Origin: Anaerosolibacter carboniphilus
Lineage (GTDB): Bacteria > Bacillota > Clostridia > Peptostreptococcales > Thermotaleaceae
Assembly (NCBI RefSeq): GCF_014205875.1
Contig: NZ_JACHEN010000001.1
Location: forward strand, 186,001 to 250,000
Direction of reading: 5' to 3'
DNA: 64,000 nucleotides
Made by a program: the position numbers and the translations under genes
Notes under the pieces: generated by a model
The model's input: only the letters and a program-made list of their open reading frames with translations
Told to the model about the DNA's origin: nothing
The model's database searches: none
In this document: positions 10,201-19,120 of the stretch, one piece after another
How positions within the stretch are numbered: the stretch's first letter is position 1
Layout of the letters: the number at the start of each line of letters is the position of its first letter

Positions 10201-13200
10201 AATCTGTATATGGGAAAGAGCAAAAGCATATTAATCAGTTCGATATCGAAGATCTCTTTTCTTGGAAAATGAAGGATGAAAATGAAGCTACGGTTCTTGA
10301 ATCGGTATATGGCGAAGAACAAAAGAACCTAGAACAATTGCTTTCACCGCTGAGTGTACTAACTGTAAATCCAAATGATGTCATCAATCCAGAAAACTAT
10401 GCAATAACCACCTATACGTACTATTCGAATGCTGAGAGTCAAGCCAACGGTTGGAAAGCAAAAGGATTGCTCAAAAGTGAAACAGATCCGGAAGGGAATA
10501 TCACTACATATAGCTACGATCAATATGGAAATATTGAGACCATAAAGGATGCTGAAAATCATGTAACGACTCTCTACTATAATGCCATTGGCTGGAAGAC
10601 AAAAGAAGTAACACCGAAAGGGTACACCACGAATTATTTGTATAACAAAAATGGACAACTGGTAAAGATCATAGAACACGAGGGGGAAACAAAACGAATT
10701 GTATATGATGTGCTTGGAAGAAAAATAAAGGAAATAGAACCAAATCAATACGCAGCCGCAGATGATGATACCATAAACTATGGATATAACGGAAATTATG
10801 GCAGGCGATACGAGTACTTTGAAAATGGACTTCTAAAGGCAGAAATCGATCCTATGAACCATAGAACGGAATATACTTATGATGTTTATGGGAACATGAA
10901 GACCAAGCTGCTTCCTTCTGGAGGAATGTATCTTTATACTTATGATAAATTAGACAGACGTACGAAGGTGCAATTTTGTGAAGCAGCAAATGGAGAGGCG
11001 AAAACCTTAGAAGAGTACGAATACGCAAAGACCTTCGATAACAAAAAGCAAGTCAAGTATACCCAATATCTTAATCATAAGGATAAGGCAGTTACCATCA
11101 CCAGCTATGATTATATGGACAATGTTACTTTGGTAGAGTATCCCGATGGAAACGCTGAAAGTAGCTCCTATTACTTAAATGGAAAGCTTAAATCCAAGAC
11201 ACTGAAAAACGGTAGTACTGCATACTATTATTATGATGCGTTAAACCGTTTAATCAAGGAGTATATCCCCCTAGATCATACGAATGATAACTTGCGTTAT
11301 ACATATAGAGCCTATAGCTATGATCGATCTGGGAAAAAAGTTGGGGTAAAGATAGGGATAGATGGCGTTTATCTTGAGGATGAACCTCAGAATCTTATTA
11401 CTTTCAGTTACCTCTATGACAAAAATGGAAGGATAAGTGAGGAACGAAGAAGCAGTGGAGGAAAGATTGTCTACACATATGACGGAGATGGAAATCCGAT
11501 CAAAAAAGAAGAATACATAGACAACCAGAATAAAAAGATTACAGCGTATACATACAATCATCGTAAGCAGAAAAAGACAGAAACCCTACAAGTCCGAAGC
11601 GGGGATATATATGGATATGACAGTGGAAGTAACACGACGATTCCTTTAACAGTCACCTATGCCTATGATAAAAATGGAAATTTAAAAGAAGTCATCAATG
11701 CTGAAGGCATAAAAGTAACCTACGAATATGATGAAAACAATAATCAGAAGAAGATCATCAATCATAGGATAGATGAAAGCGGAAAGCCAGTAGCTATTAC
11801 GACAGAGACATTCTACGACTATCAGGGTCAGCCTATCAAAGTGATTGACTCCAATGGAAATGTTACGGAATATGAATACGACAAAAGGGGCCTCCTTGTT
11901 AAAACAAAGAAACCACTAGGTGCAGTATCCTATTATCAATATGATATTGCAGGAAGAAAAATAGGAGAAGTAACGCCTAAGAATTATGATGCACTCCTTG
12001 GTTTTGATCAAATGAATCGCTTGGTGTACACCTATGATCTGATGGGAAGAGTGCTGACAAAAGAATATTATTATAAGAACACACAAGGTCAGTGGTTACG
12101 CATCGTATCCAAAGCTTATCAATATGATAGGATGGGACAAGTAACAAAAGAAATGGATGCTTTAGGATATAAGAATGGTTATGGTACATTCATGACCTAT
12201 GATTTGGGAGGAAATCTAAAAACAGTTGTTGAGCCTGTGTCTAAAGATCGAAACAAACCTTATAGCATGAAGTATGAATATGATGCCTTGGGAAGGAAAA
12301 TATCAGAAACCAACGGCAAGGGTGTCATTACGAAGTACAAATATGATACAGATGGGAATATGCTGCGTATTAGCAGACAAAAGAACAGTAATGTAGCGGA
12401 GATCATTTTAGAAGAAAACACCTATGATTATCTAGGCGACATGATAAGTAAAAAGGATCACTATGGCAACACGATGACGTATACTTACACTACCTTTGGA
12501 AGTATAGCCAGTGTCGAATATCCTTTTGATAATACCATCGAGAGATATAAAGAAAGCTACCAGTATGATAAAGCAGGAAGATTGATTCGTACAAACGCTG
12601 CATCAGGAAGAGAAACAAAAAATGTGTTTGATGAACTGGGCAGATTGTTAAGCAAAACCACAAGCGGATCAAACAACGAAAATGCCATTACCATAAAATA
12701 TACTTATGATCATAATGGAAATCAATTAAGTGAAATGGACGGAAATCAAAATATAACAACATTTACTTATGACGAATTAAATCGATTGAAGACAGAATCC
12801 TACATGGTAGCAGGCGTCAATAAGCTTAATCAATATACCTATGACTTGAATGGAAATATCATCCTCACAACAGATTGGCGAGGCAATCAGTATACGAAAG
12901 TATATGATCCTCTTGATCGATTGATTGAAGAGAAGGATCCATACGGAAAGGTCATACGGAAATTAGAATATAACGATAATCATCAACAGATCAAAGACGT
13001 AGATGCCCTTGGAAATATAACTGAATTCCAGTACGACAAAAACAACAGGTTGATTTACACCAAAGATCCAATGGGAAAAATTGAAGGTATTTCCTATGAT
13101 GATGTGGGAAATATGGTGGCGAAAACAGACAAGAATAACAGAACCATATCCTACAGCTATAATGAGGATAATAAGTTGATTGAGGTTGCTGCGCCTGATG

Positions 13201-15971
13201 GAAGCAGGACAAAGTATGGATATGATTTCAATGGAAACATGATCACAAAGACAGATGGAAACGGTAATACCGTAACCTATGAATATAACAACCGTAATGT
13301 ATTGATTAAGGAAATCATGCCCGAAGGCAGATCAGGTGAAAAAGGGAACTACATTTATCAAGCTGACAAGGTAATCAGTTATACATACTATGGTGACGGA
13401 AATCTGAAATCAAAGGTAGATCAAAAAGGACAGAAATTTGACTATGGTTATGATATTCATGGCAGGGTTAAAAGGGAAGTTGTGAATGGGCAAACAAAGA
13501 AAGAATATACCTATGATTCAAATAGCAATATTCTTCTAATGACCGATGCCCAAGGAACAACAACCATGAGCTATGACGCGGAAAATAGGTTGCTTACGAA
13601 AGATGTTCCAGGACAAGGAATCATTCGATATACCTATGACCTCATAGAGGGTGTAGCAACTGGAGAAATAAAGAGTTCTGTAACGGATCCAAAGGGGAAT
13701 ATTACGTTTAAGACCTTTGACAAAGCAGGAAGGCTAAAGACTGTAGAGAATAAGAGTGAAGCAACACAGTATGCCTATTACGATAATGGCAGCAGGAAAG
13801 AAATCAAATACCCTGGAGGAATATCGGAAACTTATGAATATTCCAAACGGGGAGAAGTAACAAAACTCGTGAATAAAAAGGCAGATGGCACGATCATTGA
13901 AGAATATGCCTATACCTATGATGACAATGGAAACCAGCTGACCAAAATCGATAAAAGGGGAATTACAGTCTATACCTATGATAGCATGAATAGGTTAAAA
14001 GAAGTAAACGAGCCGAATGGAGCAAAGACTACTTTTGACTTTGACAAAGCAGGAAACAGAACATCCCAGATAGAAGTAGTAGGAGGAACCGTTAAACTTA
14101 CCAACTATACATACAATAATCTAAATCAGTTGGTAAATGAAGCGGCACAGATTTCAGGCAAGACCACAGAAACAGAATATCGTTATGATGCCAACGGCAA
14201 CCTTGTGAGTAAGGCAATCCATGAAATAAAGGCTGTTAATCAGAATCAATTAGAGGGAATATTCTTCTCAACAGCTGGAGACGGAAAAACCACTGAAATC
14301 ACGTTATATCAGTATGATGAATATAACCAGATGATGAAGACAGTCACAGGGAATAAAACCATTACTTATGGATATAGCATGGAAGGTCTTAGAGATAAAA
14401 AATCTATTACCTCTGTAAACGCTGAAACAGGAGGAATTGCCGAAGAAAAATCTAACTATATATATGATGGTACGAAAGTCATTTTGGAAACCGATGGGTC
14501 GGGTAAGGTTTTAGCAGAAAATGTTTATGGGCTCAATCTTATCACGAGAACAGCCAACAATGAGCGGGCATATTATCTCTATAATGCCCATGGTGATGTT
14601 ACAGCCCTTACAGATCAAACAGGCAAGGTTCTTGGAACTTACCAGTATGATGCCTTTGGAAACATCAAGGAAAAGACCTATCAAAAGTCAAACCCATACA
14701 CATATGCAGGATATCGATATGATGAGGAGATGGATATCTACTATCTCAATGCAAGATATTACGATCCTAAGATTGCAAGATTTATCACGCAAGATACATA
14801 CAAAGGACAGCTTAACGATCCATTGAGTCTAAATCTCTATACCTACGCTCACAACGAGCCAATCATGTATATCGACCCGACAGGACATTCAAGAATAGAT
14901 GCAATCACAGGTGCAATTGCAGGAGGACTTGCAGGTGGCATAACGGGCGCAATAGCGGGTGCAATAAGTGGCGTTGTAGAAAAAACGAAAGATAGAGATA
15001 GAGACCGAAGTGGTGAAAGTAGTACTAAAGGTTCTTCCAATGTTACTGGTAGTTTGGGACCTAGCCTAAGTAGTTTCTTTGGAAATCCAGTAGGTATGGC
15101 AATTTCTAATGTATTAGAGGCGGTCAAAATTCACTATAGAAAGAGTACAAGTGATGTGGATGGAAGCAGTAGGTCATCGATTTTAGGTAGCAGCACAACA
15201 AGGTGGAGTGCAATAATTGCTTCTATAGATCCAGATTTTTCTAAATATAAACATAAAACATTGCTAGAAGACATTAAACAGTTAAAGGCAGGCTCAGTGC
15301 CAATTGGAATATCAGAGGATGAAATACAAGCTCGAGCAAATCAATATGTTAATGATCTACTAGAAAGGATTTTACTTGAAAATGATGGATATTTATTTAA
15401 AGAATCGGTTTTGTCTTATCGAATTTCGGACCTCGAAACTCAACTTAATAGATATAAAGGGATTGATTATATAGATAATTTAAAATCGGGTGTTAACTAT
15501 ATAGAGCATTTTAAATCAAAAAACTTGAAAGAATTTATTTCTGAATTTGAATCAAACCATATTGATGAGTTCGCTGTCGATTTAAGTGATATAATAAAGT
15601 ACGGAATGGAAAAAGAGATTACGGTTACTATTAATCAAATTAAGAATTTAGGTGACTATAAATATTTAATCCATGATAAGTATGCAAGAAATACTTTTAT
15701 GCAGGAGCTAGACTTACAATTTGATAAACATTCAAAAACCAATATTAAAGTATATAACGAAAAAGTTAATAATGAAATATTGCAGACTAAGATTCTTACA
15801 AGAATTATGGAAGTTAAATTGATTAATAGTAATTATGAAAAATCAAAAACAAACTATGAAATTTTGAAGGAGAGTGTAAGGAGAGAAACTGAAGAGTATT
15901 TTAAAAAAGAAGCTGAAAAGCAATTAGAAAAGTTAAAGAATGGATTTCATGGCTATCCCCTGAGTGCGTAA
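7278..15971 (+). CDS. Subtilisin-like protease fused to Rhs/YD-repeat polymorphic toxin
   Basis: The protein has 2897 residues, with a GGGGG ribosome site just upstream and an N-terminal signal peptide (LLVCLFLFTNIFTVETVSA). Residues ~75-190 look like a protease pro-region. Residues ~195-515 are an S8 subtilase with the full triad: Asp245 (DSGID), His303 (MHGTAVAG) and Ser457 (GTSAST). From ~550 (ATGNYSF, ISRTYNA) a long Rhs shell of YD repeats runs to the conserved core end YYDPKIARF...IDPTGH near residue 2535. The last ~360 residues are the variable tip. It begins with a Gly/Ala-rich hydrophobic stretch and an RDRDR linker and continues as a mostly helical, charged region with no toxin motif I can name. 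An inserted pair of FSWK repeats lies at ~954-1025. In known Rhs/WapA proteins the shell encloses the tip toxin. The protease may release the tip or process the surface protein, which is inference. The candidate immunity gene follows 32 bases later. Confidence 0.9.
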   Translation: MKRKFTYIARLLVCLFLFTNIFTVETVSALSKIDVSGFIQQMKASNNNTDDEIEDTVFDSVYGQNEEIELLGDIPEETVMSAVYNKTNQIIVKYKDTSDLDSKSAGSQILMNLDSYLDKDKKPKQAEERISKLKANIKDELKLRRLDTRYRFKHLNIDVLETEEKDLNKLVQRLNKASEIEYIQPNYKLTIVAASADPLFEQQWGLYNVGQEIGGEIGRAGVDINVLPAWNLTKGSREIVVGVLDSGIDVNHEDLKGNIYTNPGEIAGNGIDDDGNGYIDDVHGWDFFNGDNSVYDGANFDMHGTAVAGVIAAQANGKGTIGVAPEVKIMPLKFIHGTTGYTCDAIKAIEYAMSKGIKIINCSFGGSDNNYALKDSIENSGILFIAAAGNRGGDTLTHPTYPACFNLPNVLGVASINNEGVRSKFSGYGKYIDIAAPGEQLLTTMPENNYGPFTGTSASTALVTGVAALLKSYEKNLNYREITDRIMNNAVVCNTLQGKVTSNGRMDAYGVLSNVKPQPDPYVNPEGDPLDPGDNAFNNDSWYTMDQLSKIKEQIHYGESGVNPATGNYSFTVNDMEMDAPGFKINISRTYNAKDEEKGSMGRGWTFGFQGSIFGENNIRVSLPNGSVQMFKKQSDGTYKPEDNRSIFIKNADETYTLTTKDQYKYYFNKQRFLTRMMDPRGNEVNINVDSTGKIASITDQLGRSYQVTYNGSGQIREIKDPIGRITVYDYQNGLLSVVTDPAGSKMRYSYDSHGYLTEIRDHNNTLIEKLTYNHTTGYDQGKVIQAVDAYGSVAMYTYDTTNKKTTVVENSSARTWVYWYDASNYITKLQDPEGRVKETQYHLTDGENKFGDVKSEKDEYGNQTFYDIDLKGNVTRITYPDGSTKTMAYDEKNNLIKETDQEGKVIYYIYDESKVYLLKKLESFIGSDQALDTVIIPQSYTVASYVYGEAETQLSLEDMFSWKTGDKSRATILESVYGKEQKHINQFDIEDLFSWKMKDENEATVLESVYGEEQKNLEQLLSPLSVLTVNPNDVINPENYAITTYTYYSNAESQANGWKAKGLLKSETDPEGNITTYSYDQYGNIETIKDAENHVTTLYYNAIGWKTKEVTPKGYTTNYLYNKNGQLVKIIEHEGETKRIVYDVLGRKIKEIEPNQYAAADDDTINYGYNGNYGRRYEYFENGLLKAEIDPMNHRTEYTYDVYGNMKTKLLPSGGMYLYTYDKLDRRTKVQFCEAANGEAKTLEEYEYAKTFDNKKQVKYTQYLNHKDKAVTITSYDYMDNVTLVEYPDGNAESSSYYLNGKLKSKTLKNGSTAYYYYDALNRLIKEYIPLDHTNDNLRYTYRAYSYDRSGKKVGVKIGIDGVYLEDEPQNLITFSYLYDKNGRISEERRSSGGKIVYTYDGDGNPIKKEEYIDNQNKKITAYTYNHRKQKKTETLQVRSGDIYGYDSGSNTTIPLTVTYAYDKNGNLKEVINAEGIKVTYEYDENNNQKKIINHRIDESGKPVAITTETFYDYQGQPIKVIDSNGNVTEYEYDKRGLLVKTKKPLGAVSYYQYDIAGRKIGEVTPKNYDALLGFDQMNRLVYTYDLMGRVLTKEYYYKNTQGQWLRIVSKAYQYDRMGQVTKEMDALGYKNGYGTFMTYDLGGNLKTVVEPVSKDRNKPYSMKYEYDALGRKISETNGKGVITKYKYDTDGNMLRISRQKNSNVAEIILEENTYDYLGDMISKKDHYGNTMTYTYTTFGSIASVEYPFDNTIERYKESYQYDKAGRLIRTNAASGRETKNVFDELGRLLSKTTSGSNNENAITIKYTYDHNGNQLSEMDGNQNITTFTYDELNRLKTESYMVAGVNKLNQYTYDLNGNIILTTDWRGNQYTKVYDPLDRLIEEKDPYGKVIRKLEYNDNHQQIKDVDALGNITEFQYDKNNRLIYTKDPMGKIEGISYDDVGNMVAKTDKNNRTISYSYNEDNKLIEVAAPDGSRTKYGYDFNGNMITKTDGNGNTVTYEYNNRNVLIKEIMPEGRSGEKGNYIYQADKVISYTYYGDGNLKSKVDQKGQKFDYGYDIHGRVKREVVNGQTKKEYTYDSNSNILLMTDAQGTTTMSYDAENRLLTKDVPGQGIIRYTYDLIEGVATGEIKSSVTDPKGNITFKTFDKAGRLKTVENKSEATQYAYYDNGSRKEIKYPGGISETYEYSKRGEVTKLVNKKADGTIIEEYAYTYDDNGNQLTKIDKRGITVYTYDSMNRLKEVNEPNGAKTTFDFDKAGNRTSQIEVVGGTVKLTNYTYNNLNQLVNEAAQISGKTTETEYRYDANGNLVSKAIHEIKAVNQNQLEGIFFSTAGDGKTTEITLYQYDEYNQMMKTVTGNKTITYGYSMEGLRDKKSITSVNAETGGIAEEKSNYIYDGTKVILETDGSGKVLAENVYGLNLITRTANNERAYYLYNAHGDVTALTDQTGKVLGTYQYDAFGNIKEKTYQKSNPYTYAGYRYDEEMDIYYLNARYYDPKIARFITQDTYKGQLNDPLSLNLYTYAHNEPIMYIDPTGHSRIDAITGAIAGGLAGGITGAIAGAISGVVEKTKDRDRDRSGESSTKGSSNVTGSLGPSLSSFFGNPVGMAISNVLEAVKIHYRKSTSDVDGSSRSSILGSSTTRWSAIIASIDPDFSKYKHKTLLEDIKQLKAGSVPIGISEDEIQARANQYVNDLLERILLENDGYLFKESVLSYRISDLETQLNRYKGIDYIDNLKSGVNYIEHFKSKNLKEFISEFESNHIDEFAVDLSDIIKYGMEKEITVTINQIKNLGDYKYLIHDKYARNTFMQELDLQFDKHSKTNIKVYNEKVNNEILQTKILTRIMEVKLINSNYEKSKTNYEILKESVRRETEEYFKKEAEKQLEKLKNGFHGYPLSA

Positions 15972-16003
15972 ATGATTAATAACTAAGATAAGGATGTGAA
16001 AAC

Positions 16004-16384
16004 ATGAACAAAAAAAATATAAGCATGATAATTAGTGTATTTATGATTGTATTCATCTTAACTTCGTGTAATTCAGATTACAATAAACAAGTAAAAGCAT
16101 ATGAAGCGTTATATGATGAAACGATGAGTTTGGTAGATTCGGAAAATGTGTATAAATCAATAAAAGATAATAATCTTACATCTAATCTAGATGAACTAAA
16201 TAGATTATTGGAGCATATTAAAGAAATCTTGCCAGATGATAAGCTTGATGATTTTTTGTTATTAAGAACAAAACATGATATATTAAAGAAAGTAATTGAA
16301 GGTGGGCTTAAATGGGAATCACTAGATGATTTAGATAAACTATCTATTAAAGATAGCATTGATAGATTTAAGCCAAAACAATGA
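16004..16384 (+). CDS. Small lipoprotein, candidate immunity protein of the expressed Rhs tip
   Basis: The protein has 126 residues with a lipoprotein signal peptide ending in the lipobox LTSC (Cys22), followed by a charged, helical mature part with leucine-rich segments (LDELNRLLEHIKEIL). It starts 32 bases after the S8-Rhs stop with no terminator between them, the usual position of an Rhs immunity gene. A clear paralogue lies at 31966-32346, and both copies are followed by the same intergenic repeat. A membrane-anchored, outward-facing immunity protein would suit a toxin acting at the envelope. I recognise no immunity family. The lipoprotein nature is well supported and the immunity role is inferred. 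Confidence 0.7.
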   Translation: MNKKNISMIISVFMIVFILTSCNSDYNKQVKAYEALYDETMSLVDSENVYKSIKDNNLTSNLDELNRLLEHIKEILPDDKLDDFLLLRTKHDILKKVIEGGLKWESLDDLDKLSIKDSIDRFKPKQ

Positions 16385-16511
16385 TGAAGGTTATGCATAA
16401 ATAAATTTAATATATATAGTATATCGCAATACTAGTGCAAGCCATATCTTGTGTGGTGATTTTAAAGAATACATGCAAAATACTTGGTGTTTGTGTATTA
16501 AGGTGAATTTA

Positions 16512-16664
16512 AAAACGCATCACACTCCATATTCATGGCATGCAGAGGAAACAACACTAGGAAATTTTGATATGCTGTATCTCTAGAATGATATTGTTAC
16601 TATGAGAATCTACTACAGAGCCTTATGTATAGGGGAATATACTCTCTATATATAAGGCTTTTTC
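16512..16664 (+). repeat. ~150-bp intergenic repeat, copy 1 (toxin-module 3' end)
   Basis: First of four related copies (others at 26696, 31290 and 32377). Shared blocks are AACGCA(C/T)CAC-CTCCAT, GAAACAACACTAGG, GAATGATATTGTTAC and a terminal hairpin beginning AGCCTTATGTATAGG. It lies downstream of the lipoprotein gene. The stretch 16385-16913 contains no other gene I can support. Confidence 0.8.
16619..16663 (+). terminator. Intrinsic terminator inside repeat copy 1
   Basis: AGCCTTAT pairs with ATAAGGCT, extended by GTATAG/CTATAT, and is followed by a short T run. It would end the Rhs-lipoprotein transcript. Confidence 0.75.
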
Positions 16665-16913
16665 CTTTTAAATGGATATGTGTAATCCCATCTCAACTCC
16701 CTATCATTTTGAAAAAGGAAAAGCGAAGGCTATGCAAGATTTAATACTGATAGGCAGGATATGTATTACATTAGATAAATAAATGTTGATAATCCGCTTT
16801 GAGATGATCATTTCTTAAATGTGATTCTGTTATATAAATTTCTTAAGATTTTTTATATTTAAAGAGCGATTAATATAATATTAATAGACAGATGAAGAGA
16901 AGGAGGTAGTATT

Positions 16914-17666
16914 TTGAATACAAATAAAGCGATGAGTATAATGGAATTTATTAACCTACCAGAGTTTCGAGAAAACAATAAAAAAGGTAAACGTAAAAAG
17001 AAAATTAAAAAAGTCATAATTGTAAATAAGAACGATCGCAACTTTGTAAAAATACCGGTAGAATTTCTGTACTCGAATAACTTTGATGGAAATTACAAAA
17101 TTCAGCTAGGGATTATAAAACTATTTCAAAATAGAAGTATTCGGGATAAGAAACCCAAAATTCATCTCAAGAAAGTGGCTAAATATATAAATATGAGGCA
17201 TCTTGAGACAGCAAGAAAAGTTTTGAAAGGAATTGAAGAAATGAAAGTTATTAAGGTTTACAGAGTTGAGGAAAGTAATCTTTATAGTATTAGATATAGA
17301 TTTAATGATTATGAGTTTGGAAAACGCCTAAGATTAAATCCAATTTATGGTGATATTGATTTATACGATAACTGTAAATTCATAAGAATATGTAGAGATT
17401 TTTTTTATAATGGATACTTTCCAAGCGCATTACTGGAAATACTGTATTATTACTTGGCATATAACATAAAAAGAGGTTTTAATAGAATTTCTAATGTTCA
17501 AATATGCAATGACTTAAGGTTAAATGAAAAAACATTACAAAGAAATCTCAAAACTCTTGAAGAAATGCAACTTATAAAAAAGCATACAGGAAATGGTAGA
17601 GGTAAAAAAACAGAATACGAACTCATTAAAGATGCTTTGATAGATGAGCCTAGAAAACAAACATAA
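16914..17666 (+). CDS. Rep-like winged-helix protein (plasmid/phage replication initiator type)
   Basis: The protein has 250 residues and a TTG start behind AAGGAGGTAG. A basic N-terminus (KKGKRKKKIKK) precedes FVKIPVEFLYS, the kind of opening seen in replication initiators and replisome organisers. Two helix-turn-helix-like blocks follow: residues ~85-115 (IHLKKVAKYINMRHLETARKV), and ~190-230 (ISNVQICNDLRLNEKTLQRN), which ends in a GRGKKTEYEL winged segment. Five ~21-bp iterons lie just downstream at 17724-17823. Rep plus iterons suggests a remnant of an integrated plasmid or mobile element. A plain transcription regulator binding the same repeats is the alternative. Confidence 0.6.
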   Translation: MNTNKAMSIMEFINLPEFRENNKKGKRKKKIKKVIIVNKNDRNFVKIPVEFLYSNNFDGNYKIQLGIIKLFQNRSIRDKKPKIHLKKVAKYINMRHLETARKVLKGIEEMKVIKVYRVEESNLYSIRYRFNDYEFGKRLRLNPIYGDIDLYDNCKFIRICRDFFYNGYFPSALLEILYYYLAYNIKRGFNRISNVQICNDLRLNEKTLQRNLKTLEEMQLIKKHTGNGRGKKTEYELIKDALIDEPRKQT

Positions 17667-17723
17667 GGCTCTTTTCTTTTAGGTATTCATTCTATGTGTA
17701 TATAAGGTCTAGTTCTGCAATTA

Positions 17724-17823
17724 AAGAGACATTTTATAATCAAAGGTAGACTATTTGTAAAAAAACATAGACATTTTATGAATTAGGTAGACACTTAATA
17801 AGTTATGGTAGTCATTTTATGAT
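17724..17823 (+). repeat. Five iteron-like repeats (~21-bp period)
   Basis: The motif (G)TAGACATTTTAT recurs with its GAC (GTC in the last copy) at 17728, 17749, 17770, 17790 and 17811, spacings of 21, 21, 20 and 21 bases. All copies are in the same orientation and on the same helix face. This is typical of Rep-binding iterons and sits 60 bases after the Rep-like gene. The surrounding 17667-18003 is very AT-rich, as an origin would be, and has no gene. Confidence 0.65.
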
Positions 17824-18003
17824 AATATTTAAATATAATACTTAGAAAAAATATTAAAATAAAAATATAAAGAAAAAGAATATAACATAGAAAAATCTTC
17901 GATTTTTCACCATTTTCTTTTTTAAAAAATACTCTTTCTAAACTTCTATAGATTCTTTTCTTTAGTAGCCTATTATTATATTTAAGAAAGTAGGAGTATA
18001 AAA

Positions 18004-18528
18004 ATGAATGATATAAGAATAGAAAAGATTCAATGTCCTTATTGTGACAGCAGTGGAAAATACATTTTAGAGAAGAATGAAGAGTCACTATTATGCTTTC
18101 ATTGTTTTAGATTTATAAATATTTCATTTAGGAATGAAAAAATTGAATATATAAAATCTACTAAAAAGCATAGCATGTTTAACTTTGGGAATAGTTCTGT
18201 ATATAAATGGATTCTACAATATGCCTATTGGAAATCCGAAGAAGGTATAAACATAAAAAAACTGATTGAAAATATTGAAAAACTAAATAAAGAGCTTCTT
18301 AATCCAATGATAGATGTTCTTAGTAAAATGCTATTTGAAGAAAAGAAATTAGTGTTACTTAATAAAACACAAGGAAGAGACAGCTTGAACCTACTTGAAA
18401 TTATAAATGATACTGATGAAATAAATAAAGAAGAGATAATCGTTGTTTTAGCTGAACACAAGAAAAGATTTTTTGATGAGATTTTCCTGTATAATAGACT
18501 TGATAATTTTCACGAGAGCATTTATTAG
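18004..18528 (+). CDS. Hypothetical protein with N-terminal zinc-ribbon-like Cys pairs
   Basis: The protein has 174 residues; GTAGGAG precedes the ATG. The N-terminus has CPYC (about residues 11-14) and CFHC (about 31-34) in a four-cysteine zinc-ribbon spacing. The rest is helical and charged, rich in Lys and Glu, with no family I recognise. It follows the iteron region, so a part in replication or transfer of the mobile element is possible but unproven. Confidence 0.5.
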   Translation: MNDIRIEKIQCPYCDSSGKYILEKNEESLLCFHCFRFINISFRNEKIEYIKSTKKHSMFNFGNSSVYKWILQYAYWKSEEGINIKKLIENIEKLNKELLNPMIDVLSKMLFEEKKLVLLNKTQGRDSLNLLEIINDTDEINKEEIIVVLAEHKKRFFDEIFLYNRLDNFHESIY

Positions 18529-18743
18529 TGAAAATTATGCTTAAATACCAAATAAAAAACCTATTTAAGAGCTACACAGACTATCCTGTCAATTTTAATT
18601 TAAAGGTATGATGAAGTAATGATTAATGAAGTTAGAGAACGATTTAAGAGCATCTGAGAGCTCTAGAGGCCAACAATGAAGTATCTACAAATAGCAAAAA
18701 CAGCAAAAGAGAAGATAATGGTGTTTAAAAGCGACGAACTCAT

Positions 18744-18977
18744 TTAATCTTCTCTTTTCTTTACTTTTTTGAGTTTTAAACTGCTAGGATTAGAATCATT
18801 AGGAAGAAATTGAACCTGATCAATATAGGTCTCCATTGCCATATTCACTAATTCATTACGAGAATAGCCACTTTTTTCTGCTAATGAGTCATATTTATCA
18901 AGTAAGTCCCGTTTGATTCTTACAGTAAAAGTAGTTGTAGTATCCGTCTTTGGCCTTAATATTATCTTTTTATCCAT
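18744..18977 (-). CDS. Ribbon-helix-helix (CopG/Arc-type) DNA-binding protein
   Basis: The protein has 77 residues. I place the start at 18977 (MDKKIILRPK), which has GGGAGG eight bases upstream; a longer ORF start at 19076 lies in an unsupported hydrophobic extension. TTTTFTVRIKRDLLDKYD forms the beta strand and first helix, and SRNELVNMAMETYI the second helix, the standard RHH arrangement. Such proteins are usually repressors or antitoxins. No toxin gene is adjacent, so an autoregulator or copy-number control protein for the Rep-like region fits better. Function is inferred from the fold. Confidence 0.7.
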   Translation of the reverse strand: MDKKIILRPKTDTTTTFTVRIKRDLLDKYDSLAEKSGYSRNELVNMAMETYIDQVQFLPNDSNPSSLKLKKVKKRED

Positions 18978-19120
18978 TCTAAGACCTCCCTTAGTTGAAA
19001 GTATATTATAAAAAAAGAGGTAATAATATAACACAAAAAATATCACAAAAAGTAGCACGTATTGTGGTACAATCATGTTATTAAGAATTTAGTCAATCAA
19101 ATTAAGGGGGTTTAAAGTAG

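Noticed and set aside
17724-17823. CRISPR array
   Set aside because: The period is ~21 bases with degenerate units and no spacers; it fits iterons. No cas gene is present.
18978-19076. Longer minus-strand start for the ribbon-helix-helix protein
   Set aside because: The extension is a hydrophobic AT-derived stretch without a ribosome site; GGGAGG supports 18977.
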